A stretch of 64,000 nt of DNA, taken from NCBI RefSeq assembly GCF_005048205.1, contig NZ_SUMF01000006.1:91515-155514 (forward strand), given 5' to 3'. Source of the stretch: Chitiniphilus eburneus (GTDB lineage Bacteria > Pseudomonadota > Gammaproteobacteria > Burkholderiales > Chitinibacteraceae). Position numbers and translations under genes: made by a program. Each line of letters starts with the position of its first letter. Within the stretch, counting starts at the first letter, position 1. The notes below the pieces were generated by a model. The model had not been told where the DNA came from. It saw only the letters and a program-made list of their open reading frames with translations, and searched no databases. Shown in pieces: positions 56,423-64,000 of the stretch.

Positions 56423-57837
56423 CGTTCGGTCAACGCCGTGGCTTTGGCGCGTAGCACCGGTTTCAACAGGTACGACAGGATCGTCTTCTTACCGGTGAGG
56501 ATGTCCACCTCGGCCACCATGCCCGGAATGATCGGTCGCTTCTCGTCGCCCAGGAATGCGGTCTTGGTACGCACCTTGACCACATAGAAGGCATTGCCTT
56601 TCTCATCGGTCACGCTGTCGGCGGAAATCTGCTCCAGCGTGGCATCCAGGCCACCGTAGGTGGCGAAATCATAGGCGGTGAACTTGACCAGCACCGGTTG
56701 CCCGGGGCGCAGGAAAGCGATATCGCGCGGCAGGATGCGCGCCTCGAGCAGCAGGGCATCGTCGGTCGGCACGATCTGCACCAGCTCCTTGCCCGGCTGC
56801 ACCACGCCGCCCTCGGTATTGACCAGCAGTTGCTTGACCGTGCCGCGTACCGGCGAACGCACTTCGGACAGCTTCACCCGATCGGCCAGCGCCACGCGCC
56901 CCTCGCTGAGGCTGGCCAGCTTGCCCATGGTCTCGGACAACTCGCTGCTGGCCTGATTGCGGAAGGTCAGTTCCACTTCCTGAATCTTGCGATTGGATTC
57001 GGCGATCGACGCCTGGATGCGCGGCAGTTGCGCGGCGGAAGCATCCCGCTCGCCGCGATAGCGCGCGATATCGCGCTCCAGGCGCAGTACGTCGACATCC
57101 GAAACCGCGCCGCTCTTGAGCAACGGCCGTGTTGCATCCAGCTCACGCTGGGTCAGCACCAGGCTTTGCGCCGCCTGATCGCGCCGCGCGCGCACTTCGT
57201 TCATTTCCTGGCTGCGTTGCGACACCTGTTGCCGCACCACACCCAGCGAGGCGTCCAGCTCGGCCACGCGGGAGCTGTAGAGCAGTTGCTCCTGCGCGGC
57301 GATATCGGGCGCTTCCTGGAGCACTTCTTCGGGCAGCTCGAACCGCTTGCCACTCGCCAGCGCGGACAGGCGCGCGGCCTTGGCCTTGAGCGACAGCGCC
57401 TGCGCCTGGTTTTCGTTCAGCGACGAGACAAACCGCGTCGGGTCGATGCGCAGCAGCAATTGCCCCGCCTTCACCTGCTGGCCTTCGCGCACCATGATCT
57501 TCTGCACGATGCCGCCATCCAGGCTTTGCACGATCTGGATCTGCGAGGACGGGATCACCTTGCCCTCGCCCCGTGTCACTTCGTCCACCTTCGCCAGCGC
57601 CGCCCACACCAGCAGGGCCAGCAAGCTGCACGCGGTCAGCCATACCAGGATGCGCGCGCCTCGCGGGTTCTGCTCCACGATGGCCCAGTCGGCCTCGCTG
57701 ACGAAGTCGATATCGCCGGAGGGATCGCGCTTTTCGCTGGCGAACAGATAGCGGTCGAACAACGCCGAGCTGTGGGCGGTGATGGCCCACCAGCGACGTC
57801 GCCAGAATCCCGCGGGCTTTTGGATTTCGATTTTCAT
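56419..57837 (-). CDS. Type I secretion membrane-fusion protein (HlyD/LapC family)
   Basis: The 472-residue adaptor has a cytoplasmic start and one transmembrane helix (about 64-82, ILVWLTACSLLALLVWAAL). The lipoyl and long coiled-coil region (about 100-330) follows, including IQIVQSLDGGIVQKIMVREGQQVKAGQLL. The closing HlyD signature is GTVKQLLVNTEGGVVQPGKELVQIVP with a beta-domain after it. It would connect the ABC exporter encoded just upstream to an outer-membrane TolC-like duct. Its ATG overlaps the ABC gene's stop by four bases and its own stop overlaps the luxR start. The substrate and the outer-membrane partner are not in the window. Confidence 0.93.
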   Translation of the reverse strand: MKIEIQKPAGFWRRRWWAITAHSSALFDRYLFASEKRDPSGDIDFVSEADWAIVEQNPRGARILVWLTACSLLALLVWAALAKVDEVTRGEGKVIPSSQIQIVQSLDGGIVQKIMVREGQQVKAGQLLLRIDPTRFVSSLNENQAQALSLKAKAARLSALASGKRFELPEEVLQEAPDIAAQEQLLYSSRVAELDASLGVVRQQVSQRSQEMNEVRARRDQAAQSLVLTQRELDATRPLLKSGAVSDVDVLRLERDIARYRGERDASAAQLPRIQASIAESNRKIQEVELTFRNQASSELSETMGKLASLSEGRVALADRVKLSEVRSPVRGTVKQLLVNTEGGVVQPGKELVQIVPTDDALLLEARILPRDIAFLRPGQPVLVKFTAYDFATYGGLDATLEQISADSVTDEKGNAFYVVKVRTKTAFLGDEKRPIIPGMVAEVDILTGKKTILSYLLKPVLRAKATALTER

Positions 57838-59999
57838 GCGCGCCCCACCTGCCCTTGTTGCAGGGCTTCGATGACGAGGGCCTTCGGGCCGTCGGCGACG
57901 ATCTGGCCGCGATCGAGCACGATCATGCGGTCCACCAGATCGAGCAGCGACGTACGGTGGGTGACCAGCAGCACGGTCTTGCCCACCAGCAGGGTGCGCA
58001 TCTGCTTTTTCAGGCGCTCTTCGGACTGGTGATCCATCGAACTGGTGGGTTCGTCCAGCACCACCATCGGTGGATCGTTGACCAGGGCGCGGGCAATGGA
58101 AACAGCCTGGCGCTGCCCGCCCGACAGCGACTCGCCCCGCTCGCCGACCAACATTTCGAAGCCGCGCGGATGTGCGTCGGCGAACTCCTTGACGCCGGAT
58201 ACGGCGGCGGCGGCCAGCACCATGGCATCGTCGGCGAACGGCGCACCCAGGGTGATGTTGTCGCGCAGCGTCCCGTAGAACAGCAGGGGCTCCTGCGGCA
58301 CATAGCCCACCGCGCGGCGCAATTCCGCCGGATAGATCTGCCGGGTATCGATGCCATCGATCAGCACCGCGCCCTCCGAGGGGTGGTACAGGCCGAGCAG
58401 CAGCTTCTCGATGGTGGACTTGCCCGAGCCGACGCGGCCGATGATGGCCACCCGCTCGCCAGCCTTGAGCCGGAACGAGACATGCTTGAGCGTCTGCTGG
58501 TGTTCGTCATAGCCGAAGCTGACATTCTTGAACTCGATGTCACCCTTGAAGCTGCGCCGGTGCAGGAAATTGCTGTCCGCCGGCAGTTCCACCGGCAGCG
58601 TCATCTGCGACTCCAGCCCCGCCAGCGAGGTCCGCGCATTCTGGTACTGCATCAATATGCCGGCGACTTGGCCGAATGGCGCCAGCGCCCGTCCGGTGAG
58701 CATCGACGCCGCAATGATGCCGCCCAGCGTGACCTTGGCATCGGTCAGCAGGTAGACCCCGACGATGATGGTGACCACGCTGACCAGTTGCTGGATGAAC
58801 AACGCGAAGTTGACGGTGGTCGTGGAAAGCAGCCGCAGCCGGGCGCCAACCTGGGCCAGGAAGATGGTGGCCTGCTCCCAGCGGCGCTGGAACCGGCTCT
58901 CGGCGCACATCGCCTTGATGGTCTCGATGCCGACCATGCTTTCCACCAGCGTGGCATTGCGCTGCGAAGCGGCGCGCTGCGTCAGCTCGACCATCTGGTG
59001 CATCTTGTCCTGCGCCAGCAGCGTGAAGCAGACGATCAGCAGCATGCCGGTCAGCGGCGCGACCACGAACCAGGGCGACAGCCACAGCAGCACCAGCACG
59101 AACAGAAAAACGAAGGGCAGGTCGATCAGCGTGGTGGCCGACGCCGAGGTGATGAAATCGCGCACCGACTCGAAGGCACGCAGATTGGCCGCGAACGCGC
59201 CAACGGAGGCCGGGCGGTGGACCATGCGGATGCCCAGCACCCGTTCCATGATCAGGGCGGACAACTTGATGTCCACGCGCTTGGAGGCCACATCGATGAT
59301 GTGCGCGCGCACCGTGCGCATGGCGAAATCGAAACCGAGCACCAGCACGGCGCCAATCGCCAGCACCCACAGTGTTTCGACCGCATGGTTGGGCACCACC
59401 CGGTCGTATACGTTCATGGTGAACAGCGGCAAGGCCAGTGCGAACACATTGATGAGAAATGCCGCCAGCAGCGTATCGCGATAAAGGCGCCAGTTCTCGA
59501 ATACCACGCCCCAGAACCAGTGACGGCCCCGGATATTGCCCAGTTCCGGCGCACGGGCTTCGAAACGGAAACGGGGCCGGACGAAAATGGCGATGCCGGT
59601 ATAACGGGTTTCCAGCTCGCGCCGACTCATTTCCTCGCCGTCTTCGCCGCCTTCGGGAAAGCGCACGCGCACCCGGTCGCCCGGCATGTGCTCCAGCAGC
59701 ACGCACGCCTGGCGGTTGTCGAGCAGCAGGATCATCGGCATCAGGCGCGTGGGCAGATCCCGCAACACCCGCCGGACGACGCGCGCGCTGTAGCCCGCGC
59801 GCGCAGCCGCGCGCGGCACCAGCGAGGGCGTCATCACGTTGTTGGAGAGCGGCAACCCCGCCGACAACGCCTCGTGCGTCCACAACGCACCATGGATGCG
59901 GGTGATTTCGACCAGGCAATCGAGCAATGGATCGAAGTGGGCATGCGGGCCGCCCAGGTTCCAATCGGAATGCTCGTGTTCAGAGGGGGAGGAAGTCAT
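57834..59999 (-). CDS. Type I secretion ABC transporter (LapB family, with inactive C39-like domain)
   Basis: The start at 59999 gives 721 residues; an upstream ATG would add about 48 residues unlike the family. An N-terminal peptidase-C39-like domain (about 22-145, DPLLDCLVEITRIHGALWTHEAL) lacks the catalytic Cys-Gly context and should act as a substrate receptor, as in LapB and HlyB. Six membrane helices follow (about 170-440). The ABC ATPase has Walker A GRVGSGKST (near 525), signature LSGGQRQ (near 625) and Walker B VVLDEPTSS. It would export a large RTX adhesin in one step. It is first in the operon ABC-adaptor-LuxR, whose genes overlap by four bases each. Confidence 0.93.
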   Translation of the reverse strand: MTSSPSEHEHSDWNLGGPHAHFDPLLDCLVEITRIHGALWTHEALSAGLPLSNNVMTPSLVPRAAARAGYSARVVRRVLRDLPTRLMPMILLLDNRQACVLLEHMPGDRVRVRFPEGGEDGEEMSRRELETRYTGIAIFVRPRFRFEARAPELGNIRGRHWFWGVVFENWRLYRDTLLAAFLINVFALALPLFTMNVYDRVVPNHAVETLWVLAIGAVLVLGFDFAMRTVRAHIIDVASKRVDIKLSALIMERVLGIRMVHRPASVGAFAANLRAFESVRDFITSASATTLIDLPFVFLFVLVLLWLSPWFVVAPLTGMLLIVCFTLLAQDKMHQMVELTQRAASQRNATLVESMVGIETIKAMCAESRFQRRWEQATIFLAQVGARLRLLSTTTVNFALFIQQLVSVVTIIVGVYLLTDAKVTLGGIIAASMLTGRALAPFGQVAGILMQYQNARTSLAGLESQMTLPVELPADSNFLHRRSFKGDIEFKNVSFGYDEHQQTLKHVSFRLKAGERVAIIGRVGSGKSTIEKLLLGLYHPSEGAVLIDGIDTRQIYPAELRRAVGYVPQEPLLFYGTLRDNITLGAPFADDAMVLAAAAVSGVKEFADAHPRGFEMLVGERGESLSGGQRQAVSIARALVNDPPMVVLDEPTSSMDHQSEERLKKQMRTLLVGKTVLLVTHRTSLLDLVDRMIVLDRGQIVADGPKALVIEALQQGQVGRA

Positions 60000-60258
60000 C
60001 GGGGGATGGATTCGTGTAGGAATTTTCTGGAAATAACAAATAGTTATCTCAGTATCGTATAGCGAGGCGGAAATTGGATTGGGAAATAACTGAAATATGA
60101 CCGCCCCTATTGGGGGCCATCCGGACAGTGGGCGGAAGATCAAACCCGGCGGGAATGACTGGCCAATCCCGCCGTAGCAATTTGCAGTGGCGGGTAAAAT
60201 ATCCTGAAAAGCCGTCCATCGGCCCCGCTCAGATCGGGGGCAATCCGCCGAGTCAGCC
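60000..60258. other. Upstream region of the secretion operon
   Basis: About 260 bases without a gene. The first 100 are AT-rich (for example AACAAATAGTTATC near 60037) and probably hold the operon promoter, but no clear -35/-10 pair is seen. CGGCGGGA (60147-60154) and TCCCGCCG (60167-60174) form an eight-base-pair hairpin of unknown role. A family 1 element begins at 60259. Confidence 0.45.
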
Positions 60259-60527
60259 TAGGCCGTGTCATCCAATGTTCGCGGCAGCGCTGGGCCGAAA
60301 AAGCACCAGGCACCAGGCGCACGACGCAGGCAATAACCGGTTATTGGCAAGGAGTGCAGTGCGGCGGATGGTGTTTTTTTGGCCCAGCCCTGCAGGTTCG
60401 GTGCATTTCGGGCGCCACGCGGCGTCACAGGCCGCTTGCGGTATCCATACCGCCGCGCGTCCAGCGCCTGGCACGGCATCCCGAACTGAACCGAACGCTG
60501 CCGTGAAACACTGGATGACACGCCCTA
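60259..60527. mobile_element. MITE-like element, repeat family 1 (269 bp), inverted orientation
   Basis: The ends TAGGCCGTGTCATCCAATG and CACTGGATGACACGCCCTA are inverted repeats bounded by TA. The element is the reverse complement of the copy at 63591-63860 and about 90 percent identical. The inner stem GCTGGGCC-GAAAAAGCACC pairs with its partner near 60370. The central palindrome CAATAACCGGTTATTG is intact. There is no coding potential. Confidence 0.88.
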
Positions 60528-60576
60528 GGCAGACCACCGTTCCATGCGCGATGCCGACAGGGCCGCATCCGCCACG

Positions 60577-60900
60577 CTAGATGACATCGTCGTTACCCAG
60601 CAGGAGGGTCGGCGAGTGCAGGTCGGCGCGCAGGCGCCGACGCGCCAGCAACTTGGCCTGGGCCTGCTCCGGCAGGTCGGTCAGTTTGAGGATGTTTTTC
60701 TGGGTGAGCACATCGATCAAATCCTCCAGCACGCGGACAAAATCGACGTCCAGCGCATCGAACGATTCACGCCCACCGGGCAAGCCCAGAAACTGAAGGA
60801 TCTCGGGCGCCGCATGTGGCACGAATTCCTGGGCATCGGCTTCGGGTTGCTCGAACAGGGCAACGAGATGCCCCGCCGCATTACGTCTGACATAAGGCAT
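60577..60900 (-). CDS. Conserved small cytoplasmic protein (annotated in relatives as tryptophan-synthase-beta-like)
   Basis: The ATG at 60900 gives 107 residues starting MPYVRRNAAGHLVALFEQP. The second half is a helical region DVDFVRVLEDLIDVLTQKNILKLTDLPEQAQAKLLARRRLR. I recall this pattern from betaproteobacterial proteins labelled tryptophan synthase subunit beta like protein, but nothing here suggests an enzyme: no PLP lysine motif and far too short. The function is unknown. No signal peptide or membrane helix is seen. It lies alone, 135 bases downstream of another small gene in the same direction, after a family 1 element on its other side. Confidence 0.75.
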   Translation of the reverse strand: MPYVRRNAAGHLVALFEQPEADAQEFVPHAAPEILQFLGLPGGRESFDALDVDFVRVLEDLIDVLTQKNILKLTDLPEQAQAKLLARRRLRADLHSPTLLLGNDDVI

Positions 60901-61035
60901 GGGAACCCCGGACTGAGTGGGCGAATGCCTTGAATCTAGCATGCACCCCGCCTCAATGCGCTGGCCCCCTCCAAAACGGAACCTGGGGTTGCGGCGGGCC
61001 AGGCGCCCTGCCCGGCCGCTCCGTGATCCATCCCA

Positions 61036-61332
61036 TCAATCGGCGATCGGAACGATGTCGTAGCCGCGCTGGGTCGCCGCGCTCTGCAAACGATTGATGA
61101 ACTCCCCTTGGCTGGCGCCATCCACATCGGTCGGCCAGCTTTCGCCCAGGATGGCTTGCGCCAGCGTGCGGGCGATATGCCCGGCCTCGCCCTTTTCGCC
61201 ATTCCACTGCTTGATCGCGTCATGCAGACCCTGTGCCTCGCGCAACAATCTGTCCAGTTGCTCGTGGCTGAGCTTGATGCCTGAAATGGACTGGATATGG
61301 GCGATGGCACGATATGCCTTTTCTTCGTTCAT
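61036..61332 (-). CDS. Small hypothetical protein
   Basis: This 98-residue product (MNEEKAYRAIAHIQSISGIKLSHEQLDRLLREAQGL at the start) is mainly helical and soluble, with no cysteine pair or known motif. Codon use and an orderly amphipathic pattern support it as a real gene, but the ribosome site is weak (GGAAG 12 bases upstream). I do not recognise the family. It precedes the 60577-60900 gene in the same direction. Confidence 0.6.
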   Translation of the reverse strand: MNEEKAYRAIAHIQSISGIKLSHEQLDRLLREAQGLHDAIKQWNGEKGEAGHIARTLAQAILGESWPTDVDGASQGEFINRLQSAATQRGYDIVPIAD

Positions 61333-61476
61333 AGGGGCTTCCCGGTAAAAATCCCATGGCGGGTGCAGCGCATCTTAGGGCCCACCCGCCTTTATTCGGG
61401 TTGCATAATTGCCATGGCGGAACGGTCACCATGCAGGCAGGACCACGCAATCGATGACAAACACCGCTGCCCGCCG

Positions 61477-61545
61477 AGGGCGAATCGACCTCGATATCCG
61501 GCCCACGCACCAGCACCTCCCACGCTTGCAGGTCGATTCGCCCTA
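61477..61545. repeat. Short copy of repeat family 2 (69 bp)
   Basis: AGGGCGAATCGACCTCGATA (left) and TGCAGGTCGATTCGCCCTA (right) are the family ends. Only about 30 bases (around CCCACGCACCAGCACC) lie between them. The right-end TA is part of the TAG stop codon of the glutathione S-transferase gene. Confidence 0.75.
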
Positions 61546-62277
61546 GGAATCAGGCTCGTCGAGCTCGGGGTAGTGACGGAAGATGCCCTCCTCACTGAAC
61601 GGCAACCTGCGGGCGCTGGCCAGATAGGCCGCCAGCCTGGGATGGGTGGCGATCGACGCGCACAAGGCATTCACCCTGGGCGTATCTGCCAGCACTTGCG
61701 CCGCCCGACGGGGAAACGCGTAGCGTAGCCCGGAAACAAACTGGAACAGCGAGAGATCGGCATAGCTGATGTCGCTCCCCGCCAGCCAGTGGCCACCTGC
61801 CGGATTGCGCACCAGCACCCGCTCGAACCAGTTCAGGAACAGCGGCATGCGCGTGGCGCGAAAGTCCGCGGCCCGCTGCATCGCCTCCGTCCGCTGGTCC
61901 TCGTAGTACAGATTGCTGCTGATGGGGTGATGCGTATCGTGGGCCTCGACGACGGCATCGGCGATGGTCAGTTGCAATTGATGAGTCCAGAGGCGGATGG
62001 CCTCATCGCTCGCCACCAACCCCAGGCGCGGTCCCAGATACATCAGGATAGCCGCCGTCTGCCCGACCGTGACATCGCCATCGCGCAAGCACGGCACCGC
62101 AAACGGCGCGTGGGCATCCTCCCCTTCGAGCAGTTCATTCATGGCCTGCATGCCGAAACCGGCACCATCCGGTTCACGCGCGACATCCACGTAGTCGGCG
62201 CCCGCGTACTCCAGCGCAAGCCGTACGAACTCGCCACGCCCGGGGATGGTGGGCCAATAGTAGAGTTGGTAAGCCAT
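61543..62277 (-). CDS. Glutathione S-transferase
   Basis: The 244-residue protein starts MAYQLYYWPTIPGRGEFVRLALEYAG, an N-terminal thioredoxin-like glutathione domain (about 3-85). The catalytic Tyr/Ser candidate is in YYWPTIPGRG, the cis-Pro in FAVPCLRDGD and the glutathione-binding pair in VGQTAAIL. The helical C-terminal domain (about 95-235) includes the N-capping box WLAGSDISYADLSLFQF. It conjugates or reduces with glutathione in the cytoplasm; the class resembles the alpha/pi-like bacterial proteins. The substrate is unknown. Its TAG stop codon is formed by the edge of a family 2 repeat, so the end (ELDEPDS) may be changed. Confidence 0.9.
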   Translation of the reverse strand: MAYQLYYWPTIPGRGEFVRLALEYAGADYVDVAREPDGAGFGMQAMNELLEGEDAHAPFAVPCLRDGDVTVGQTAAILMYLGPRLGLVASDEAIRLWTHQLQLTIADAVVEAHDTHHPISSNLYYEDQRTEAMQRAADFRATRMPLFLNWFERVLVRNPAGGHWLAGSDISYADLSLFQFVSGLRYAFPRRAAQVLADTPRVNALCASIATHPRLAAYLASARRLPFSEEGIFRHYPELDEPDS

Positions 62278-62531
62278 GGCAGCCTCGAATCGTCATCCCT
62301 GATACACCATCTTAGGCGGCGCTCCGCTTTGATTGGCAAAAACCAGGAAACGAAACCGGATGGCAAACCCTTGCCCGGCGATGCCGGCGCGGCCTTGCCA
62401 AATCGGGCTAGGACAAAATCCGACAAGGCGAAAGTCAGCCACCTACAGCACAATCGGCCCGCCTCAAATGCCCCATGGGATGGAAGACTCGCACACTCGA
62501 TCTGGCACGATCACAACCGCCCGAGTCCGAT

Positions 62532-63593
62532 ATGAATCTGCCGGAGCTTCAACAAAAGACTTTTCTGTTACTCCTGCTACTGGTCACGCTGGCATTCGGC
62601 TGGATATTGCTACCGTTCTACGGCGCCATATTCTGGGGAGCAACGCTGGCGCTGCTGTTTCATCCGCTGCACCGCCGCCTTCTGGCGTTATGGGGGCCGC
62701 GCCCCAATCAGGCCGCGCTGGCGACCACCCTGACCTGCCTGGTGCTGGTCATCATCCCCATTGGCTTGCTGAGCGGCGCACTGATCGAGGAAGGCGCCGC
62801 ACTCTACAAGAAACTGCAATCCGGGGAGCCGGATTTCGGCCGCTATTTCCAGCAGGGTCTGAATGCACTGCCCGGCTGGCTCTGGCGCATGCTCGGCTAT
62901 TTCGATCTGACCGATGCTTCCGCCATACAGCAGAAGCTTTCCAGTTGGGCGGGGCAAGGCAGCCAGTTCCTCGCCACGCAGGCACTCAATCTCGGACAGA
63001 ACACCTTTCAGTTTTTCGTCAGTTTTTTCGTCATGCTTTATCTGCTTTTCTTCTTATTGCGAGATGGCGTTTTATTGGCGGAAAAAATCAAGCGCGCCAT
63101 TCCTTTGGGCAGCGAACAAAAGCGCTATCTCCTGGATAAATTCACCACCGTCGTTCGCGCCACGGTAAAAGGCAATCTGATCGTCGCGATCGTACAAGGC
63201 GCCCTGGGTGGGCTGGCCTTCTGGTGCCTGGATATTCATGGCGCATTGCTCTGGAGCGTAGCCATGGCATTCCTGTCGCTGCTGCCAGCGGTGGGCGCAG
63301 CATTGATCTGGGGGCCGGTAGCGATCTATTTCCTGCTCACCGGCGCCACCTGGCAGGGGCTGGGCCTGATGGTCTTCGGCATCCTCGTCATCGGCCTTGT
63401 CGATAACCTGTTACGCCCCATCCTGGTGGGCAAGGACACCCGCATGCCCGATTACATTGTGCTGATTTCCACGCTGGGCGGCATGGCGATCTTCGGCCTG
63501 AACGGCTTCGTGATCGGCCCGGCGATCGCCGCCCTGTTCATTGCCACGTGGGATCTGTTCACCCAGGCCCGCATCGTCACGGAGCAACCCTAG
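62532..63593 (+). CDS. AI-2E family (YdiK/PerM) membrane permease
   Basis: The ATG at 62532 gives 353 residues; the upstream extension to 62475 lacks family features. About eight helices are arranged as in the AI-2E (PerM/YdiK/TqsA) family: two at the start (about 10-50), one at 62-85, then four to five from about 150 to 345. The conserved SLLPAVGAALIWGPVAIYF and DNLLRPILVGKDTRMPDYIVLISTLGG blocks are clear. Members act in export of small molecules or as Na+/H+ carriers, and autoinducer-2 export is proven only for a few. The TAG stop codon at 63591-63593 is the start of a family 1 element. Confidence 0.88.
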   Translation: MNLPELQQKTFLLLLLLVTLAFGWILLPFYGAIFWGATLALLFHPLHRRLLALWGPRPNQAALATTLTCLVLVIIPIGLLSGALIEEGAALYKKLQSGEPDFGRYFQQGLNALPGWLWRMLGYFDLTDASAIQQKLSSWAGQGSQFLATQALNLGQNTFQFFVSFFVMLYLLFFLLRDGVLLAEKIKRAIPLGSEQKRYLLDKFTTVVRATVKGNLIVAIVQGALGGLAFWCLDIHGALLWSVAMAFLSLLPAVGAALIWGPVAIYFLLTGATWQGLGLMVFGILVIGLVDNLLRPILVGKDTRMPDYIVLISTLGGMAIFGLNGFVIGPAIAALFIATWDLFTQARIVTEQP

Positions 63594-63860
63594 GGCGTGT
63601 CATCCAATGTTTCACGACAGCGTTCGGTGCAGTTCGGGATGCCGTGCAAGGAGCTGGACGCGCGGCGGTATGGATACCGCAAGCGGCCGGCGACGCCGCG
63701 TGGCGCCCGAAATGCCCCGAACCCGCAGGGCTGGGCCGAAAAAACACCATCCACTGCGTTGCACTCCTTGGCAATAACCGGTTATTGCCTGCGTCGTGCG
63801 TCTGGTGCCTGGTGTTTTTTCGGCCCAGCGCTGCCGCGAAACATTGGATGACACGCCCTA
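63591..63860. mobile_element. MITE-like element, repeat family 1 (270 bp), best-preserved copy
   Basis: TAGGGCGTGTCATCCAATG and its exact complement CATTGGATGACACGCCCTA form the ends, bounded by TA. Inside, GCTGGGCCGAAAAAACACC (63730-63748) pairs with GGTGTTTTTTCGGCCCAGC (63812-63830). The apex is the perfect palindrome GGCAATAACCGGTTATTGCC (63770-63789). The element has no transposase frame. The left TAG is the stop codon of the AI-2E gene. Confidence 0.9.
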
Positions 63861-63930
63861 GCCCTGCCATCTGCCGGCCATTGCCGAATCGTCGCCGTCA
63901 CGGCAAAACACAGCGGCGCGGCGCCAAAGC

Positions 63931-63960
63931 AAAAACCCCCGAGCCTTGCGGTCTCGGGGG
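63931..63960 (-). terminator. Terminator of the rRNA operon
   Basis: On the minus strand CCCCCGAGACCGCAAGGCTC is followed by GGGGG and five T, a strong stem of about ten base pairs. It lies 12 bases after the end of the 5S gene. Confidence 0.92.
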
Positions 63961-63972
63961 TCTGCATAAGGT

Positions 63973-64000
63973 GTCTGGCGATGACCTACTTTCACACGGG
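63973..64000 (-). rRNA. rrf: 5S ribosomal RNA, 3' end (cut by window edge)
   Basis: Read on the minus strand, the edge of the window gives CCCGTGTGAAAGTAGGTCAT followed by CGCCAGACAC. This is the conserved 3' strand of bacterial 5S rRNA with the AGUAGG loop E region. The exact mature end is uncertain by one or two bases. The terminator at 63931-63960 closes the operon, which must run leftward from beyond the window. Confidence 0.88.

Noticed and set aside
57855..60062. 735-codon open frame on the plus strand, opposite the ABC exporter gene
   Set aside because: It is antisense to a gene with every ABC motif intact. Its product is rich in Gln, His, Arg and Asp without any domain, as expected for the reverse strand of high-GC coding DNA.

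Overview
The window is high-GC (about 65 percent) bacterial chromosome, most likely from a betaproteobacterium of the order Neisseriales. The basis is the gene set (tyrS divergent from an M23 peptidase gene that precedes anmK, MetZ-type methionine synthesis, Uup, RF3, a LapB/LapC-type exporter) and the 3' end of a 5S rRNA at the right edge. There is no transposase, integrase, phage gene, CRISPR array or tRNA, so this is core chromosome. The accessory signal lies between genes, in several families of short, non-coding, palindromic repeats.

Left part (1-20 kb): the C-terminus of a KefB/KefC-type K+ efflux protein, a small membrane protein, a repeat block and a K+ channel with two nucleotide-binding RCK domains. 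Next come two tandem universal stress proteins and a P2-type cation ATPase behind an FNR/Anr-like box, then an outer-membrane protein, rlmB, a MASE1-PAS-GGDEF-EAL protein and mfd. These are followed by a YecA/SEC-C protein, a GIY-YIG protein, two MscS-type channels and a GDSL esterase.

Middle part (20-35 kb): a Lar-like zinc-ribbon protein, tyrS, an M23 peptidase, anmK, two tandem 679-residue chemoreceptors and an LplT-PlsC fusion. After these lie a Coa1-like protein, a DUF72 protein, a small secreted protein and a low-GC membrane-protein gene held between two near-identical terminator palindromes.

Right part (35-64 kb): a complete RND efflux operon with a TetR regulator, cstA with a partly duplicated YbdD partner, and sugE/gdx under a guanidine-II riboswitch candidate. 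Then come metZ with a possible attenuator, an MltF-like transglycosylase, uup, a large orphan histidine kinase, prfC, a three-gene luxR/hlyD/ABC type I secretion operon, two small proteins, a glutathione S-transferase, an AI-2E family permease and the end of an rRNA operon.

The most notable unexplained structure is a pair of MITE-like families. Family 1 is about 265 bp with ends GGGCGTGTCATCC. Family 2 is 49-260 bp with ends GGGCGAATCGACC. Both are usually flanked by TA and often sit in a CTAG context. At six genes the repeat boundary TAG is the stop codon. Some copies carry the same base changes in both termini, and one pair of family 2 copies has its central segment in opposite orientations. 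All functional calls rest on reading the sequence; no database search was run.
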